A stretch of DNA of 63,132 nucleotides, taken from assembly GCA_012521375.1 (NCBI GenBank), contig JAAYMO010000100.1:1-63132 (forward strand), read 5' to 3'. Shown here piece after piece: positions 36,437 through 45,198 of this stretch. The notes beneath the pieces are model-generated. The model was given only the letters and a program-made list of their open reading frames with translations. It was not told the origin of the DNA and ran no database searches. Positions within the stretch are counted from its first letter, which is position 1, and every line of letters begins with the position of its first letter. Made by a program: the position numbers and the translations under genes. The DNA comes from Clostridiales bacterium. Its GTDB lineage: Bacteria > Bacillota > Clostridia > Lutisporales > Lutisporaceae.

Positions 36437-37576
36437 ATGAACTTTAATCTGACTAAAGAACAGGAAATGGTCAGAAAGCTAATGAGGGAATTTGCAGAAA
36501 ACGAGGTTAAGCCTATAGCTGCAGAAGTTGACGAAGAAGGAAGATTCCCCAGAGAAACAGTTGAGAAAATGGCCAAGTATTCTATGATGGGAATACCATT
36601 TCCAAAAGAGCTAGGTGGAGCAGGTGGAGATACCTTATCCTATATAATTGCAGTGGAGGAATTATCCAGGGTTTGTGCTACTACAGGAGTTATATTGTCA
36701 GCACATACTTCTTTAGCGGCACATCCTATATATCAGTTTGGAACAGAAGAACAAAAAGAGAAGTATTTGAAGCCTCTTGCGGAAGGTAAATATATAGGGG
36801 CCTTTGGTCTTACAGAACCTAATGCAGGAACTGATGCAGCTTCTCAACAAACTACGGCGGTTTTACAAGGTGACTATTATATCCTAAATGGAACAAAAAT
36901 CTTTATAACCAATGGAGGAGAAGCAGATATATACATCATATTTGCAATGACTGATAAATCAAAGGGAACAAGAGGCATAAGTGCTTTTATTGTAGAGAAA
37001 AACTATCCAGGCTTTTCTATAGGAAAAGTTGAAAATAAAATGGGCATCAGAGGTTCCAGTACAGCTGAGCTAATTTTTGAAGATTGTAAAGTGCCTAAAG
37101 AAAATTTGTTAGGCAAAGAAGGAAAAGGTTTTAGCATAGCTATGCAGACCTTGGATGGCGGGAGAATAGGTATTGCAGCCCAGGCATTAGGAATAGCTCA
37201 AGGGGCTTTAGATGAATGTACCAAGTATATGAAGGAAAGGAAGCAGTTTGGCAAACCTTTGGCAGCTTTCCAAGGGTTGCAGTGGATGTATGCAGATATG
37301 GCTACTAAAGTTCAAGCTGCAAGATTATTGGTATACAGTGCAGCTTTGAAAAAAGATGAGAACAAACCCTTTTCTGTTGATGCAGCTATGGCTAAACTTT
37401 TCGCTGCAGAGACAGCCATGGAGGTAACTACCAATGCGGTGCAGATTCATGGTGGTTATGGATATATAAAGGATTATCCGATTGAAAGAATGATGAGGGA
37501 TGCCAAGATAACTGAAATATATGAAGGCACTTCGCAGGTGCAAAAAATGGTAATTTCTGCGAATTTACTTAAGTAG
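36437..37576 (+). CDS. bcd: Acyl-CoA (butyryl-CoA type) dehydrogenase
   Basis: A 379-residue FAD acyl-CoA dehydrogenase: N-terminal helical domain, [19 protein letters not shown] substrate/FAD segment, [16 protein letters not shown], and [19 protein letters not shown], whose Glu of the YEG motif is the catalytic base position of short-chain enzymes. Next to etfBA, crt and hbd it most likely reduces crotonyl-CoA to butyryl-CoA, coupled to ferredoxin reduction through Etf. AGGAGGG precedes the ATG. First gene of a five-gene operon. Confidence 0.94.
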   Translation: MNFNLTKEQEMVRKLMREFAENEVKPIAAEVDEEGRFPRETVEKMAKYSMMGIPFPKELGGAGGDTLSYIIAVEELSRVCATTGVILSAHTSLAAHPIYQFGTEEQKEKYLKPLAEGKYIGAFGLTEPNAGTDAASQQTTAVLQGDYYILNGTKIFITNGGEADIYIIFAMTDKSKGTRGISAFIVEKNYPGFSIGKVENKMGIRGSSTAELIFEDCKVPKENLLGKEGKGFSIAMQTLDGGRIGIAAQALGIAQGALDECTKYMKERKQFGKPLAAFQGLQWMYADMATKVQAARLLVYSAALKKDENKPFSVDAAMAKLFAAETAMEVTTNAVQIHGGYGYIKDYPIERMMRDAKITEIYEGTSQVQKMVISANLLK

Positions 37577-37592
37577 ACGGAGGTGGAATCAG

Positions 37593-38381
37593 ATGAAGAT
37601 AATCGTTTGCATAAAACAAGTTCCAGATACTAACGAAGTGAAAATAGATCCAAAGACAGGCACCCTTATAAGAGAAGGGGTACCTAGCATAATAAACCAT
37701 GATGATAAAAATGCTTTGGAAGAAGCATTAAAGTTAAAAGATAAATATGAAGATGTTCATATAACTGTTTTGACAATGGGGCCACCTCAAGCAGATGTAG
37801 CTTTGAGAGAAGCTCTTGCTATGGGTGCAGACCGAGCAATACTTTTGTCAGACAGAGCTTTTGCAGGTTCAGATACTTGGGCTACTGCTAAGACCCTTGC
37901 AGCAGCCATCAAAAAAATAGGTGAATACGACCTTATCTTTTGTGGGAGACAAGCAATTGACGGAGATACAGCCCAGGTAGGGCCTCAACTGGCAGAAAAT
38001 TTAGATGTACCGCAGATCACCTATGTAACATATTTGCAGATAAATGGAAAAGAAGTAAAAGCTCATAGGGCATTGGAGGATGGATATCAGGTTCTTATCA
38101 CAAAGATGCCTTGTTTGCTTACTGCCATCAAAGAGTTGAATGAGCCCAGATATCCTAGTGTGAGAGGAATATTTGAAGCCTATAATGGAAAACAAATGGA
38201 AGTATGGAGTTCAAAAGATATAGAGATAAGCTTAGATGAAACCGGACTTAACAGCTCACCTACCAATGTAAGGCAAACCTTTACTCCTAGCCCAAAGGGT
38301 CAGGGTATGGTTTTAGATGGATGCGGACGAGACACAGTTTGTGAATTGCTTTTCAAACTAAGTGAAAAGCACTTTATATAA
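37593..38381 (+). CDS. etfB: Electron transfer flavoprotein, beta subunit
   Basis: A 262-residue EtfB: starts [20 protein letters not shown], with [31 protein letters not shown] and the conserved [20 protein letters not shown] segment. It partners EtfA to carry electrons between NADH, ferredoxin and the acyl-CoA dehydrogenase encoded 16 nt upstream. GGAGGTG precedes the start. Confidence 0.95.
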   Translation: MKIIVCIKQVPDTNEVKIDPKTGTLIREGVPSIINHDDKNALEEALKLKDKYEDVHITVLTMGPPQADVALREALAMGADRAILLSDRAFAGSDTWATAKTLAAAIKKIGEYDLIFCGRQAIDGDTAQVGPQLAENLDVPQITYVTYLQINGKEVKAHRALEDGYQVLITKMPCLLTAIKELNEPRYPSVRGIFEAYNGKQMEVWSSKDIEISLDETGLNSSPTNVRQTFTPSPKGQGMVLDGCGRDTVCELLFKLSEKHFI

Positions 38382-38394
38382 GGAGGCGAATAGG

Positions 38395-39597
38395 ATGAGC
38401 GTTACAATATTGAAGGAAAAATGCAGAGGCTGCAGATTATGTTTAAAAATATGTCCTTTTGATGCAATAAGGATGGATGATGGCAAAGCTGTTATCAATT
38501 ACGATAAATGTACCAATTGTGGGGCATGTGAAATATCTTGCAAGTTTGAAGCTATTTTAGTTGAAAGAGAAGAGAAAGAGGAAAAGACGGACATATCAGC
38601 ATATAAAGGGGTATGGGTTTATGCAGAGCAGAGATTAGGAAAGCTGATGACTACTTCCTTGGAACTTTTGGGAGCAGGAAGAAAGCTAGCAAACAAGTTG
38701 GGTGTAGAGCTTTCGGCAGTGCTTTTAGGCAGCGGAGTTGATTTTATCTGTGAAGAGCTTGTACATTATGGTGCCGACAAAGTAATTTATGTAGAGCACA
38801 AACTATTGCAAAATTACACCACTGACGGTTATACTAAAGTTATAACAGATCTTATCAATGAGAGAAAACCTGAAATCATGTTAATAGGAGCTACTAATAT
38901 AGGAAGAGACTTGGCTCCAAGAGTTGCGGCAAGATTGAATACAGGGCTCACTGCCGATTGCACAAAACTAGATATAGATGAAGAACAGAAAATCCTTCTT
39001 CAAACCAGACCGGCTTTTGGAGGTAATATTATGGCTACCATAGTGACTCCGAAACATAGGCCTCAGATGGCAACTGTAAGACCTGGTGTTATGAAGAAGA
39101 TGGAGAAGGACGAAAAAAGAAAAGGTGTTATAGAAAAAGTAGAAGCTCAACTTAGCGATGAAGATCTAAGGGTAAAAGTAGAACAAGTGGTTAAATCAAC
39201 AAAACAAATAGTAAATCTTGTGGAAGCAGAATATATTGTCTCTGGTGGAAGGGGATTAGGAGGACCAGAAGGCTTTAAGCTTATGGAGGAACTAGCAAAT
39301 GCTTTAGGCGGTGTTGTAGGTTCATCTCGTGCGGCAGTAGATGCAGGCTGGATTTCTCATGATCACCAGGTAGGCCAGACAGGCAAGACTGTAAGACCAA
39401 AGGTATATATAGCATGTGGAATTTCCGGAGCCATACAGCATTTGGCAGGTATGCAAAATAGCGATTGCATTATAGCCATCAACAAAAATCCTGATGCCCC
39501 CATTTTTTCTGTTGCAGATTATGGAATAGTGGGTGACCTTTACAAAGTAGTTCCTATGCTCATTGAAGAGGTGAAAAAGCTGAAAGAACAAAAATAA
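38395..39597 (+). CDS. etfA: Electron transfer flavoprotein, alpha subunit, with N-terminal 2[4Fe-4S] ferredoxin domain
   Basis: A 400-residue EtfA whose first ~60 residues form a bacterial-ferredoxin module ([16 protein letters not shown] and [16 protein letters not shown]) ahead of the usual EtfA fold; the FAD domain has [20 protein letters not shown] and [14 protein letters not shown]. EtfAs with this extension occur in electron-bifurcating systems such as caffeyl-CoA reductase of Acetobacterium. The start at 38395 follows AGGAGGCGAATAGG; a longer upstream reading runs into etfB. It suggests direct wiring to ferredoxin. Confidence 0.95.
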   Translation: MSVTILKEKCRGCRLCLKICPFDAIRMDDGKAVINYDKCTNCGACEISCKFEAILVEREEKEEKTDISAYKGVWVYAEQRLGKLMTTSLELLGAGRKLANKLGVELSAVLLGSGVDFICEELVHYGADKVIYVEHKLLQNYTTDGYTKVITDLINERKPEIMLIGATNIGRDLAPRVAARLNTGLTADCTKLDIDEEQKILLQTRPAFGGNIMATIVTPKHRPQMATVRPGVMKKMEKDEKRKGVIEKVEAQLSDEDLRVKVEQVVKSTKQIVNLVEAEYIVSGGRGLGGPEGFKLMEELANALGGVVGSSRAAVDAGWISHDHQVGQTGKTVRPKVYIACGISGAIQHLAGMQNSDCIIAINKNPDAPIFSVADYGIVGDLYKVVPMLIEEVKKLKEQK

Positions 39598-39611
39598 AAG
39601 GAGGGCCCTCT

Positions 39612-40388
39612 ATGGATCACAAGTATCTGACATTGACTCAAGATGGCAATGTGGGTGTCATAACCATAAGTAGGCCAAAAGCTTTAAATGCTCTCAATAG
39701 GTCAGTGTTGAAAGAGCTGAGCAATGCTATAGACCAGTTGGAAAAGAATAAGGATGTATATGTGATTGTGCTGACAGGAGAAGGCAAAGCCTTTGTTGCA
39801 GGAGCTGATATTGCAGAGATGAAGGACATGACCCCGGAAGAGGCAAAGTCATTTGGACAGATGGGTTCAGAAATCTTCAGAAAAATTGAGACCATTACCA
39901 AACCCGTTATTGCTGCAGTCAATGGATACGCCTTGGGCGGAGGTTGCGAACTTGCAATGGCATGCGACATAATAATAGCCAGTGAACAGGCAAAGTTTGG
40001 GCAGCCTGAAGTAGGCTTAGGTATAATTCCTGGTTTTAGCGGTACTCAGAGGTTGCCGAGGATAGTAGGCCCAAAGATAGCTAAAGAACTAATATTTACG
40101 GGAGGAACCATAGGAGCTGAAGAGGCTCTAAGGATTGGGCTGGTCAACAAAGTGGTTCCCCATGATGAATGTTTACAGACAGCCATTGATATGGGCAAAA
40201 CAATAGCGTCTAAAGGTCAGATTGCTGTAAGAAATGCTAAAGCTGCTATAAATCGCGGTATCGAGACTAATATCGATGAAGGTATAGCCATAGAAATTGA
40301 AATGTTTGCCGCATGTTTTGCAAATGAAGACCAAAAAGAGGGTATGACAGCATTCTTAGAAAAACGAAAACCCAATTTCAAAAATTAA
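39612..40388 (+). CDS. crt: Enoyl-CoA hydratase (crotonase)
   Basis: A 258-residue crotonase-fold protein: oxyanion-hole segments AFVAGADIAEM and NGYALGGGCELAMACD, catalytic glutamates in GCELAMA and GQPEVGLGIIPG. It hydrates crotonyl-CoA to 3-hydroxybutyryl-CoA or runs in reverse. Third enzyme of the C4 pathway operon, 15 nt after etfA, with AAGGAGG. Confidence 0.95.
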   Translation: MDHKYLTLTQDGNVGVITISRPKALNALNRSVLKELSNAIDQLEKNKDVYVIVLTGEGKAFVAGADIAEMKDMTPEEAKSFGQMGSEIFRKIETITKPVIAAVNGYALGGGCELAMACDIIIASEQAKFGQPEVGLGIIPGFSGTQRLPRIVGPKIAKELIFTGGTIGAEEALRIGLVNKVVPHDECLQTAIDMGKTIASKGQIAVRNAKAAINRGIETNIDEGIAIEIEMFAACFANEDQKEGMTAFLEKRKPNFKN

Positions 40389-40402
40389 CGGGGGTGTATT
40401 AG

Positions 40403-41239
40403 ATGAAAGTATTTGTATTAGGTTCCGGCACCATGGGTACCGGAATAGTTCAGACTTTTGCCCAAGCAGGTATAGAAGTGACCATGAGGGAGAGAACTCC
40501 AGGCAAAGGCATGAGTAAAATTGTCAAGTCGCTGGATAGATTAGTACAGAAAGGCAAAATGACGGAAGAAGAAAAGGATAGAATTTTGGGAAATATTAAA
40601 TCTGCTCAAGAACTTGAAGCAGCTAAAGATGCAGATCTTGTTATTGAAGCTGCTGTAGAAGAGCTCAATCTGAAAAAAGAGCTATTTGCTGAACTTGATA
40701 AAATATGCAAGCCTGAAACTATTTTAGCAACAAATACTTCGTCTTTATCCATAACAGAGATTGCCAGTGTTACAAACAGGCCTGATAAGGTAATCGGCAT
40801 GCACTTTTTCAATCCGGTACCTTTGATGAAACTAGTAGAGGTAATAAAGGGAATAGCCACATCCCAAGAAACCAGAGATAAGATATTTGAAATAGCAGAA
40901 CAGGTAGGGAAAAAACCTGTAGAAGTAGAGGAAGCACCAGGTTTTGTTGTAAACAGAATACTAATTCCTATGATAAATGAAGCAGTAGGAATATTGGCAG
41001 AAGGCATAGCCAAGGCAGAAGACATAGATGAGGCTATGAAACTTGGCGCTAACCATCCTATGGGACCCTTGGCTTTGGCAGACTTGATAGGCAATGATGT
41101 TTGCCTAGCCATTATGGAAGTACTGTACACTGAATTCAGTGATTCAAAATATAGACCCCATCCACTATTAAGGAAGATGGTAAGAGGAAATCTGCTAGGC
41201 CGAAAGACTGGAAAAGGATTCTACGACTACAGCAAGTAA
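40403..41239 (+). CDS. hbd: 3-hydroxybutyryl-CoA dehydrogenase
   Basis: A 278-residue NAD(P)-binding dehydrogenase: [17 protein letters not shown] Rossmann motif, [13 protein letters not shown], catalytic [15 protein letters not shown] with His, [16 protein letters not shown] and [17 protein letters not shown]. It reduces acetoacetyl-CoA. Last gene of the operon, followed by a terminator. A thiolase gene, usual partner, is not in this window. Confidence 0.95.
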   Translation: MKVFVLGSGTMGTGIVQTFAQAGIEVTMRERTPGKGMSKIVKSLDRLVQKGKMTEEEKDRILGNIKSAQELEAAKDADLVIEAAVEELNLKKELFAELDKICKPETILATNTSSLSITEIASVTNRPDKVIGMHFFNPVPLMKLVEVIKGIATSQETRDKIFEIAEQVGKKPVEVEEAPGFVVNRILIPMINEAVGILAEGIAKAEDIDEAMKLGANHPMGPLALADLIGNDVCLAIMEVLYTEFSDSKYRPHPLLRKMVRGNLLGRKTGKGFYDYSK

Positions 41240-41255
41240 AAGCATGGGCTACGGG

Positions 41256-41290
41256 TGAGCCACCGGGACAGTTCTCAGTGGCTCATTTTT
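41256..41290 (+). terminator. Terminator after hbd, part of a repeated hairpin family
   Basis: TGAGCCAC (41256-41263)/GTGGCTCA (41278-41285) with loop CGGGACAGTTCTCA and TTTTT. A related copy (GTGAGCAGGGACAAACTGTTCC) follows at 41296-41327. Confidence 0.82.
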
Positions 41291-41361
41291 CTTAGGTGAG
41301 CAGGGACAAACTGTTCCTAGTGGCTCAAACTGTTCTCGATTGGTAAAAAGGAGGTTGAGAG

Positions 41362-42393
41362 ATGAATATTGCATTATTAGGCTGTGGTGGAGTGGGAAAA
41401 GCCTTTATCCGATTGTTGCAAGAGAAGGAAAGACAGTTGATGGCTCAAGGACTCTGTATATCTTTAAAATATGTTTTGAGCAGCAAAGGGGGAGTATATA
41501 ATCCTCAGGGCATAGATAAAGCAGATTTTTTAGAGTTTGCTGCTTCTGAGAGAAACATATTCAAATACTCTATAGGCGGAAATCCAAATCTATCTTTTGA
41601 GGATATCATTTCCAATAAGGATGTTGATATGCTTGTAGAACTTACTCCAACCAATAAGGATACTGGAGAACCTGGACTTAGCCATATTACACAGGCTTTA
41701 AAAAATGGAATCAATGTTGTTACTGGAAACAAAGGTCCCATAATGTTGGCTTATAAGAAGTTGAAAGATTTGGCAAAAGAAAATAGCGTCCAATTGGGTA
41801 TAGGTTGCACCACCGGTGGGGCTTTGCCTACAATAAACGCTGGTCTCATGGATTTAGCAGGATCTGAAATACTTTCCATAGAAGGTGTTCTAAATGGAAC
41901 AACTAATTTTATCATCCAGCAAATGGAAGAAAAGGCCATAGATTACCAGGAAGCGCTGAAAACTGCACAAGATTTGGGCATAGCAGAAACGGATCCATCA
42001 TATGACATAGAGGGATGGGACACTGCAATTAAAATGCTCATACTCGTCAATGTGCTCATGGGTGAAGAAAAAACCCTAAAAGATATAAATGTATCGGGAA
42101 TAACTGGTATAACCCGAAAAGACATAATCAATGCAAAAACAAAGGGCAGAAAGTTGAAACTTATAGGCAGAACTGTAAAAGATGGAGAAAAGCTTGATAT
42201 GTATGTTACCTTAGAGGAGATAGATCCTTCTCATCCGCTTTACGGAGTAGATGGAAAAAACAAAGGTGTTACATATATATCTGATACATTGGGCGATTTA
42301 ACCATAATAGGAGGAGCTTCCGGCACCAAAGCAGCGGCTGCTTCTATACTAAGAGATATAGTTAATATAGATAAAGGTTATAAGTTTGTGTAA
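41362..42393 (+). CDS. hom: Homoserine dehydrogenase, short form without ACT domain
   Basis: A 343-residue NAD(P)-dependent dehydrogenase: ALLGCGGVGKAFIRLL, DMLVELTPTNKDTGEP, VTGNKGPIML, GVLNGTTNFI and the catalytic-core AETDPSYDIEGWDTAIKM. It ends without an ACT regulatory domain, as in short or archaeal-type enzymes. It lies directly before a second, ACT-containing homoserine dehydrogenase, so it may be feedback-insensitive or may act on a related semialdehyde. AAAAGGAGG precedes the ATG. Confidence 0.88.
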   Translation: MNIALLGCGGVGKAFIRLLQEKERQLMAQGLCISLKYVLSSKGGVYNPQGIDKADFLEFAASERNIFKYSIGGNPNLSFEDIISNKDVDMLVELTPTNKDTGEPGLSHITQALKNGINVVTGNKGPIMLAYKKLKDLAKENSVQLGIGCTTGGALPTINAGLMDLAGSEILSIEGVLNGTTNFIIQQMEEKAIDYQEALKTAQDLGIAETDPSYDIEGWDTAIKMLILVNVLMGEEKTLKDINVSGITGITRKDIINAKTKGRKLKLIGRTVKDGEKLDMYVTLEEIDPSHPLYGVDGKNKGVTYISDTLGDLTIIGGASGTKAAAASILRDIVNIDKGYKFV

Positions 42394-42409
42394 ACTTATA
42401 ACCTTTATC
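42370..42409 (+). terminator. Perfect 18-bp hairpin spanning the hom stop codon
   Basis: GATAAAGGTTATAAGTTT (42370-42387)/AAACTTATAACCTTTATC (42392-42409) with loop GTGT. The left arm encodes the last residues and the stop codon starts in the loop. The T-run is weak, so it may act as an attenuator or RNA-stabilising hairpin between the two hom genes. Confidence 0.7.
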
Positions 42410-42514
42410 TATTGTCAAACCCGTAAAAGGCTGGTAAAATGTTTATTGTTGCATACACATGTTTCTTATAAACAAACATGGAAACTATATAAAATTGTAT
42501 TGGAGGAAGTACAT

Positions 42515-43798
42515 ATGAGAGAAAAAGTTAAAGTAGCCATAATGGGTTTTGGAACTGTAGGTACAGGAACATATAAAATATTGACGGAAAACAGAGAGTT
42601 AATTGTAAATCAAGTAGGTGCGGATATAGAAGTTGTGAAAATTCTCGTAAGAGACATAAATAAAAAGAGGCAGATTGAAGCTCCTGAATATTTGTTTACA
42701 TCTGATGCTGATGATATATTAGAAAATCCTGAAATTGATATTGTTGTAGAGCTTATGGGAGGTTTAGAACCAGCGTATTCATATATAATGAAAGCTTTAG
42801 AGAGAGGCAAGCATGTAGTTACAGCTAACAAAGAGGTTATGGCTAAAAAAGGAAGAGATATTCTGACTAAAGCTGATGAAAATAGTTTGAGACTTTGTTT
42901 TGAAGCCAGCGTTTGCGGAGGAGTACCTATAATCCGTGCCCTAAAGAATTCTCTAGCCACAGATAGAATAACAAAAATAATGGGCATAGTAAATGGAACT
43001 ACCAATTATATTTTGACAAAGATGTCCCAAGAAGGCAGCGAATATGAAGAGGCATTAAGAGAAGCTCAAGCTTTAGGCTATGCTGAGGCAGATCCTACTG
43101 CTGATGTGGAAGGATATGATGCTGCATACAAGATGGCTATCCTATCATCTATAGGATTTCATTCAAAAGTAGATATAGATAAGGTAAAAAGAGAGGGTAT
43201 ATCCAAAGTAAGCCAGTTGGATATTGAGTACGGAAATGAACTGGGATGGACAATAAAGTTGCTTGGTATCGCACAGGACGTTGAAGGTAAACTGGATATA
43301 AGCGTAAGCCCTGTTATGCTGCCAAAACAACATCCGTTGGCTGGGGTAATGGGGGTAAATAATGCTGTATTTATCAATTCGGAAGCTGTAGGAGAGTTAA
43401 TGTTCTATGGCCCTGGGGCAGGGCAAATGGCTACAGGAAACTCAGTGGCAGCAGACATAATGGCTATAGCAAAACAAATTGTAATGGGTAACAAAATGCA
43501 ATCTAATTGTAGTTGTTTTACTGATAAAGACTATGTAGAGGAATTAAAGGCCGGTTACTATACTAGAATGAATGTCATAAATAAGCCTGGGGTTTTGGCC
43601 AAAATTGCTGCCGTATTTGGAAACTTTGGAGTAAGCATAGAATCTGTGCTTCAGAAAAAGACTGAAGGAGATAAAGCAGAGATTGTGTGGATTACTGCAA
43701 AAGTAGGGGAAAGCAGCTTTAGAAAAGCCATTGAAGCTATAGAATCTTTGGACGTGGTGAATAGTATATCAAGCATTATTCGTGTAGAAAACAATTGA
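42515..43798 (+). CDS. hom: Homoserine dehydrogenase with C-terminal ACT domain
   Basis: A 427-residue enzyme: IMGFGTVGTGTYKILTEN, VELMGGLEPAYSYIMKAL, VVTANKEVMA, GIVNGTTNYILTKM, the substrate-site run YAEADPTADVEGYDAAYKM, and an ACT domain from ~350 (GYYTRMNVINKPGVLAKIA) that normally senses threonine. It makes homoserine for threonine and methionine. ATG 42515 follows TTGGAGGAAG; the open frame upstream of it has no ribosome site and covers intergenic DNA. Confidence 0.95.
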   Translation: MREKVKVAIMGFGTVGTGTYKILTENRELIVNQVGADIEVVKILVRDINKKRQIEAPEYLFTSDADDILENPEIDIVVELMGGLEPAYSYIMKALERGKHVVTANKEVMAKKGRDILTKADENSLRLCFEASVCGGVPIIRALKNSLATDRITKIMGIVNGTTNYILTKMSQEGSEYEEALREAQALGYAEADPTADVEGYDAAYKMAILSSIGFHSKVDIDKVKREGISKVSQLDIEYGNELGWTIKLLGIAQDVEGKLDISVSPVMLPKQHPLAGVMGVNNAVFINSEAVGELMFYGPGAGQMATGNSVAADIMAIAKQIVMGNKMQSNCSCFTDKDYVEELKAGYYTRMNVINKPGVLAKIAAVFGNFGVSIESVLQKKTEGDKAEIVWITAKVGESSFRKAIEAIESLDVVNSISSIIRVENN

Positions 43799-43800
43799 TA

Positions 43801-43828
43801 TTGTTAATTTTTCTAAATATGCTATAAT
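43801..43828 (+). promoter_or_regulatory. Sigma-A promoter for the second EamA gene
   Basis: TTGTTA (43801-43806), 16-bp spacer, TATAAT (43823-43828), directly after the hom stop codon and 38 nt before the next start. Confidence 0.6.
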
Positions 43829-43865
43829 TATTTGGGCGTTATTATAATCTTTAGGAGAAATTAAA

Positions 43866-44744
43866 ATGACTGAGATGAATTCTAACGTATTGGAAGCAAA
43901 AAAAATAAAAGCTTATGCAGAATTGCTTTTTGTAGCATTCAGCTGGGCTCTTTCTACAGTTATTATAAAGAAGCATATAGGAGATATGCCATTCTATCAT
44001 CTTTTGATGGGAAGATTTACAGTAGGAACACTTTTTATTTTTGCATTACAACCCAGTAATGTTGCGAGAATAAGAAAACAAGATTTAAAGGTAGGTATTC
44101 CTTTAGGTATTTTGCTATTTGGAGCTTATGCATTTGGTGTTATCTGCTTAAAGTATACCAGTGCATCCAAGTCAGCATTTTTGATATCTCTATCGGTATT
44201 ATTCATACCTTTGGTAGAAACAATAAGGAAGAAAACAACACCATCAAAATGGATAATAATAAGCGTTGTGTTATCTTTGGCAGGTATGGTATTGATTTCC
44301 GGTATCAATGGAACAAGTTTCAATTACGGAGATGCATTGGCAATAGCTTCTTCAATAGTCTATACCATGTATGTATTGACTTTGGATAGGCATGGTAAAA
44401 ATATAGAAGATACATTGTTAACCTTGATTCAATTGGTTATAGTGTCGATATGCTTTTTTATCGCTGCTGTTTTATTCGAAGGATTTAGCATAAACCATAT
44501 AATGAATGGGCTGATACCCATAATCATAATAGGGGTTTTATGTACTGGTATGGCTACTTTGTTTCAAACCAGGGCACAGAAGGTTGCCAGCCCTGAAGCC
44601 GCGGGCATACTATTTTTGGGAGAACCTTTATTTACATTGATAATGTCTTATTTTATTCTCAAAGAAACTATTCTTTTCGGCGGATTGATAGGCGCAGCTC
44701 TTATTCTTTCATCTTTGGTGATAGCGGTGTTGAAGAAGGTTTAG
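43866..44744 (+). CDS. EamA-family (DMT) transporter
   Basis: A 292-residue, ten-helix protein with two EamA repeats (LLFVAFSWALSTVIIKKHIGD; SPEAAGILFLGEPLFTLIMSYFILKE). It follows two homoserine dehydrogenase genes; since some DMT proteins (RhtA) export homoserine and threonine, that role is a reasonable guess from context only. TTAGGAGAA precedes the ATG. Confidence 0.9.
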   Translation: MTEMNSNVLEAKKIKAYAELLFVAFSWALSTVIIKKHIGDMPFYHLLMGRFTVGTLFIFALQPSNVARIRKQDLKVGIPLGILLFGAYAFGVICLKYTSASKSAFLISLSVLFIPLVETIRKKTTPSKWIIISVVLSLAGMVLISGINGTSFNYGDALAIASSIVYTMYVLTLDRHGKNIEDTLLTLIQLVIVSICFFIAAVLFEGFSINHIMNGLIPIIIIGVLCTGMATLFQTRAQKVASPEAAGILFLGEPLFTLIMSYFILKETILFGGLIGAALILSSLVIAVLKKV

Positions 44745-44768
44745 GAGGGTACAACCCTCCTATTTTGT
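44742..44768. terminator. Bidirectional terminator between EamA gene and small minus-strand gene
   Basis: TAGGAGGGT (44742-44750)/ACCCTCCTA (44754-44762) around a 3-nt loop, then TTTTG; the left arm includes the EamA stop codon. Confidence 0.82.
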
Positions 44769-44984
44769 TTTTATGTCCTTCCAAACCTTTACCTTACATT
44801 GTTCTTTAAAGCAATTCTCTAATGCTTTGCTTTGGTCTTCCATATTGTCTGGGTCATAGTTTTCAGGGAAATAATAAGCATTGTATTCCCTTTCAATGAT
44901 GGGATAATCAGCCCCATTATATGTTTTGTCTATTATGTTATGCTCTATAGCATTTGTTTTGTTGATGAATTTATCCTTATCCAT
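44760..44984 (-). CDS. Small hypothetical protein
   Basis: A 74-residue, hydrophilic, charged protein rich in Lys, Asp, Asn and Tyr with two cysteines near the C-terminus (ENCFKEQCKVKVW). AAAAAGGAG lies 8 nt before the ATG, and the convergent terminator at its 3' end supports a real gene. No family recognised. Confidence 0.65.
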   Translation of the reverse strand: MDKDKFINKTNAIEHNIIDKTYNGADYPIIEREYNAYYFPENYDPDNMEDQSKALENCFKEQCKVKVWKDIKTK

Positions 44985-45198
44985 GATTTCACTCCTTTTT
45001 AATAGATAACATTTGGCAATTCGTATTATTTAAGTTATTATATTTTTTTCATAATAAATTTGATTATACAAAAGAGTTTTGTAATTTTTTGATTACATAG
45101 GTTTACCTTATATGTAGTGTTGTAATTGCTTGTGCAATTGCTGTAGTTGTTATAAAATAAAAGAATAAAATATGCCAATTATACTTTTGGAGGTTAAG

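Noticed and set aside
40606-41130. Long minus-strand frame of ~174 codons opposite hbd
   Set aside because: It has no ribosome site or recognisable motif and overlaps a clear 3-hydroxybutyryl-CoA dehydrogenase on the plus strand; similar shadows at 3350-3859 and 48553-49050 were dropped for the same reason.
42394-42514. T-box, lysine or SAM riboswitch before the second hom gene
   Set aside because: None of the conserved cores (for example GGGTGGNACCGCG) is found; only simple hairpins are visible.
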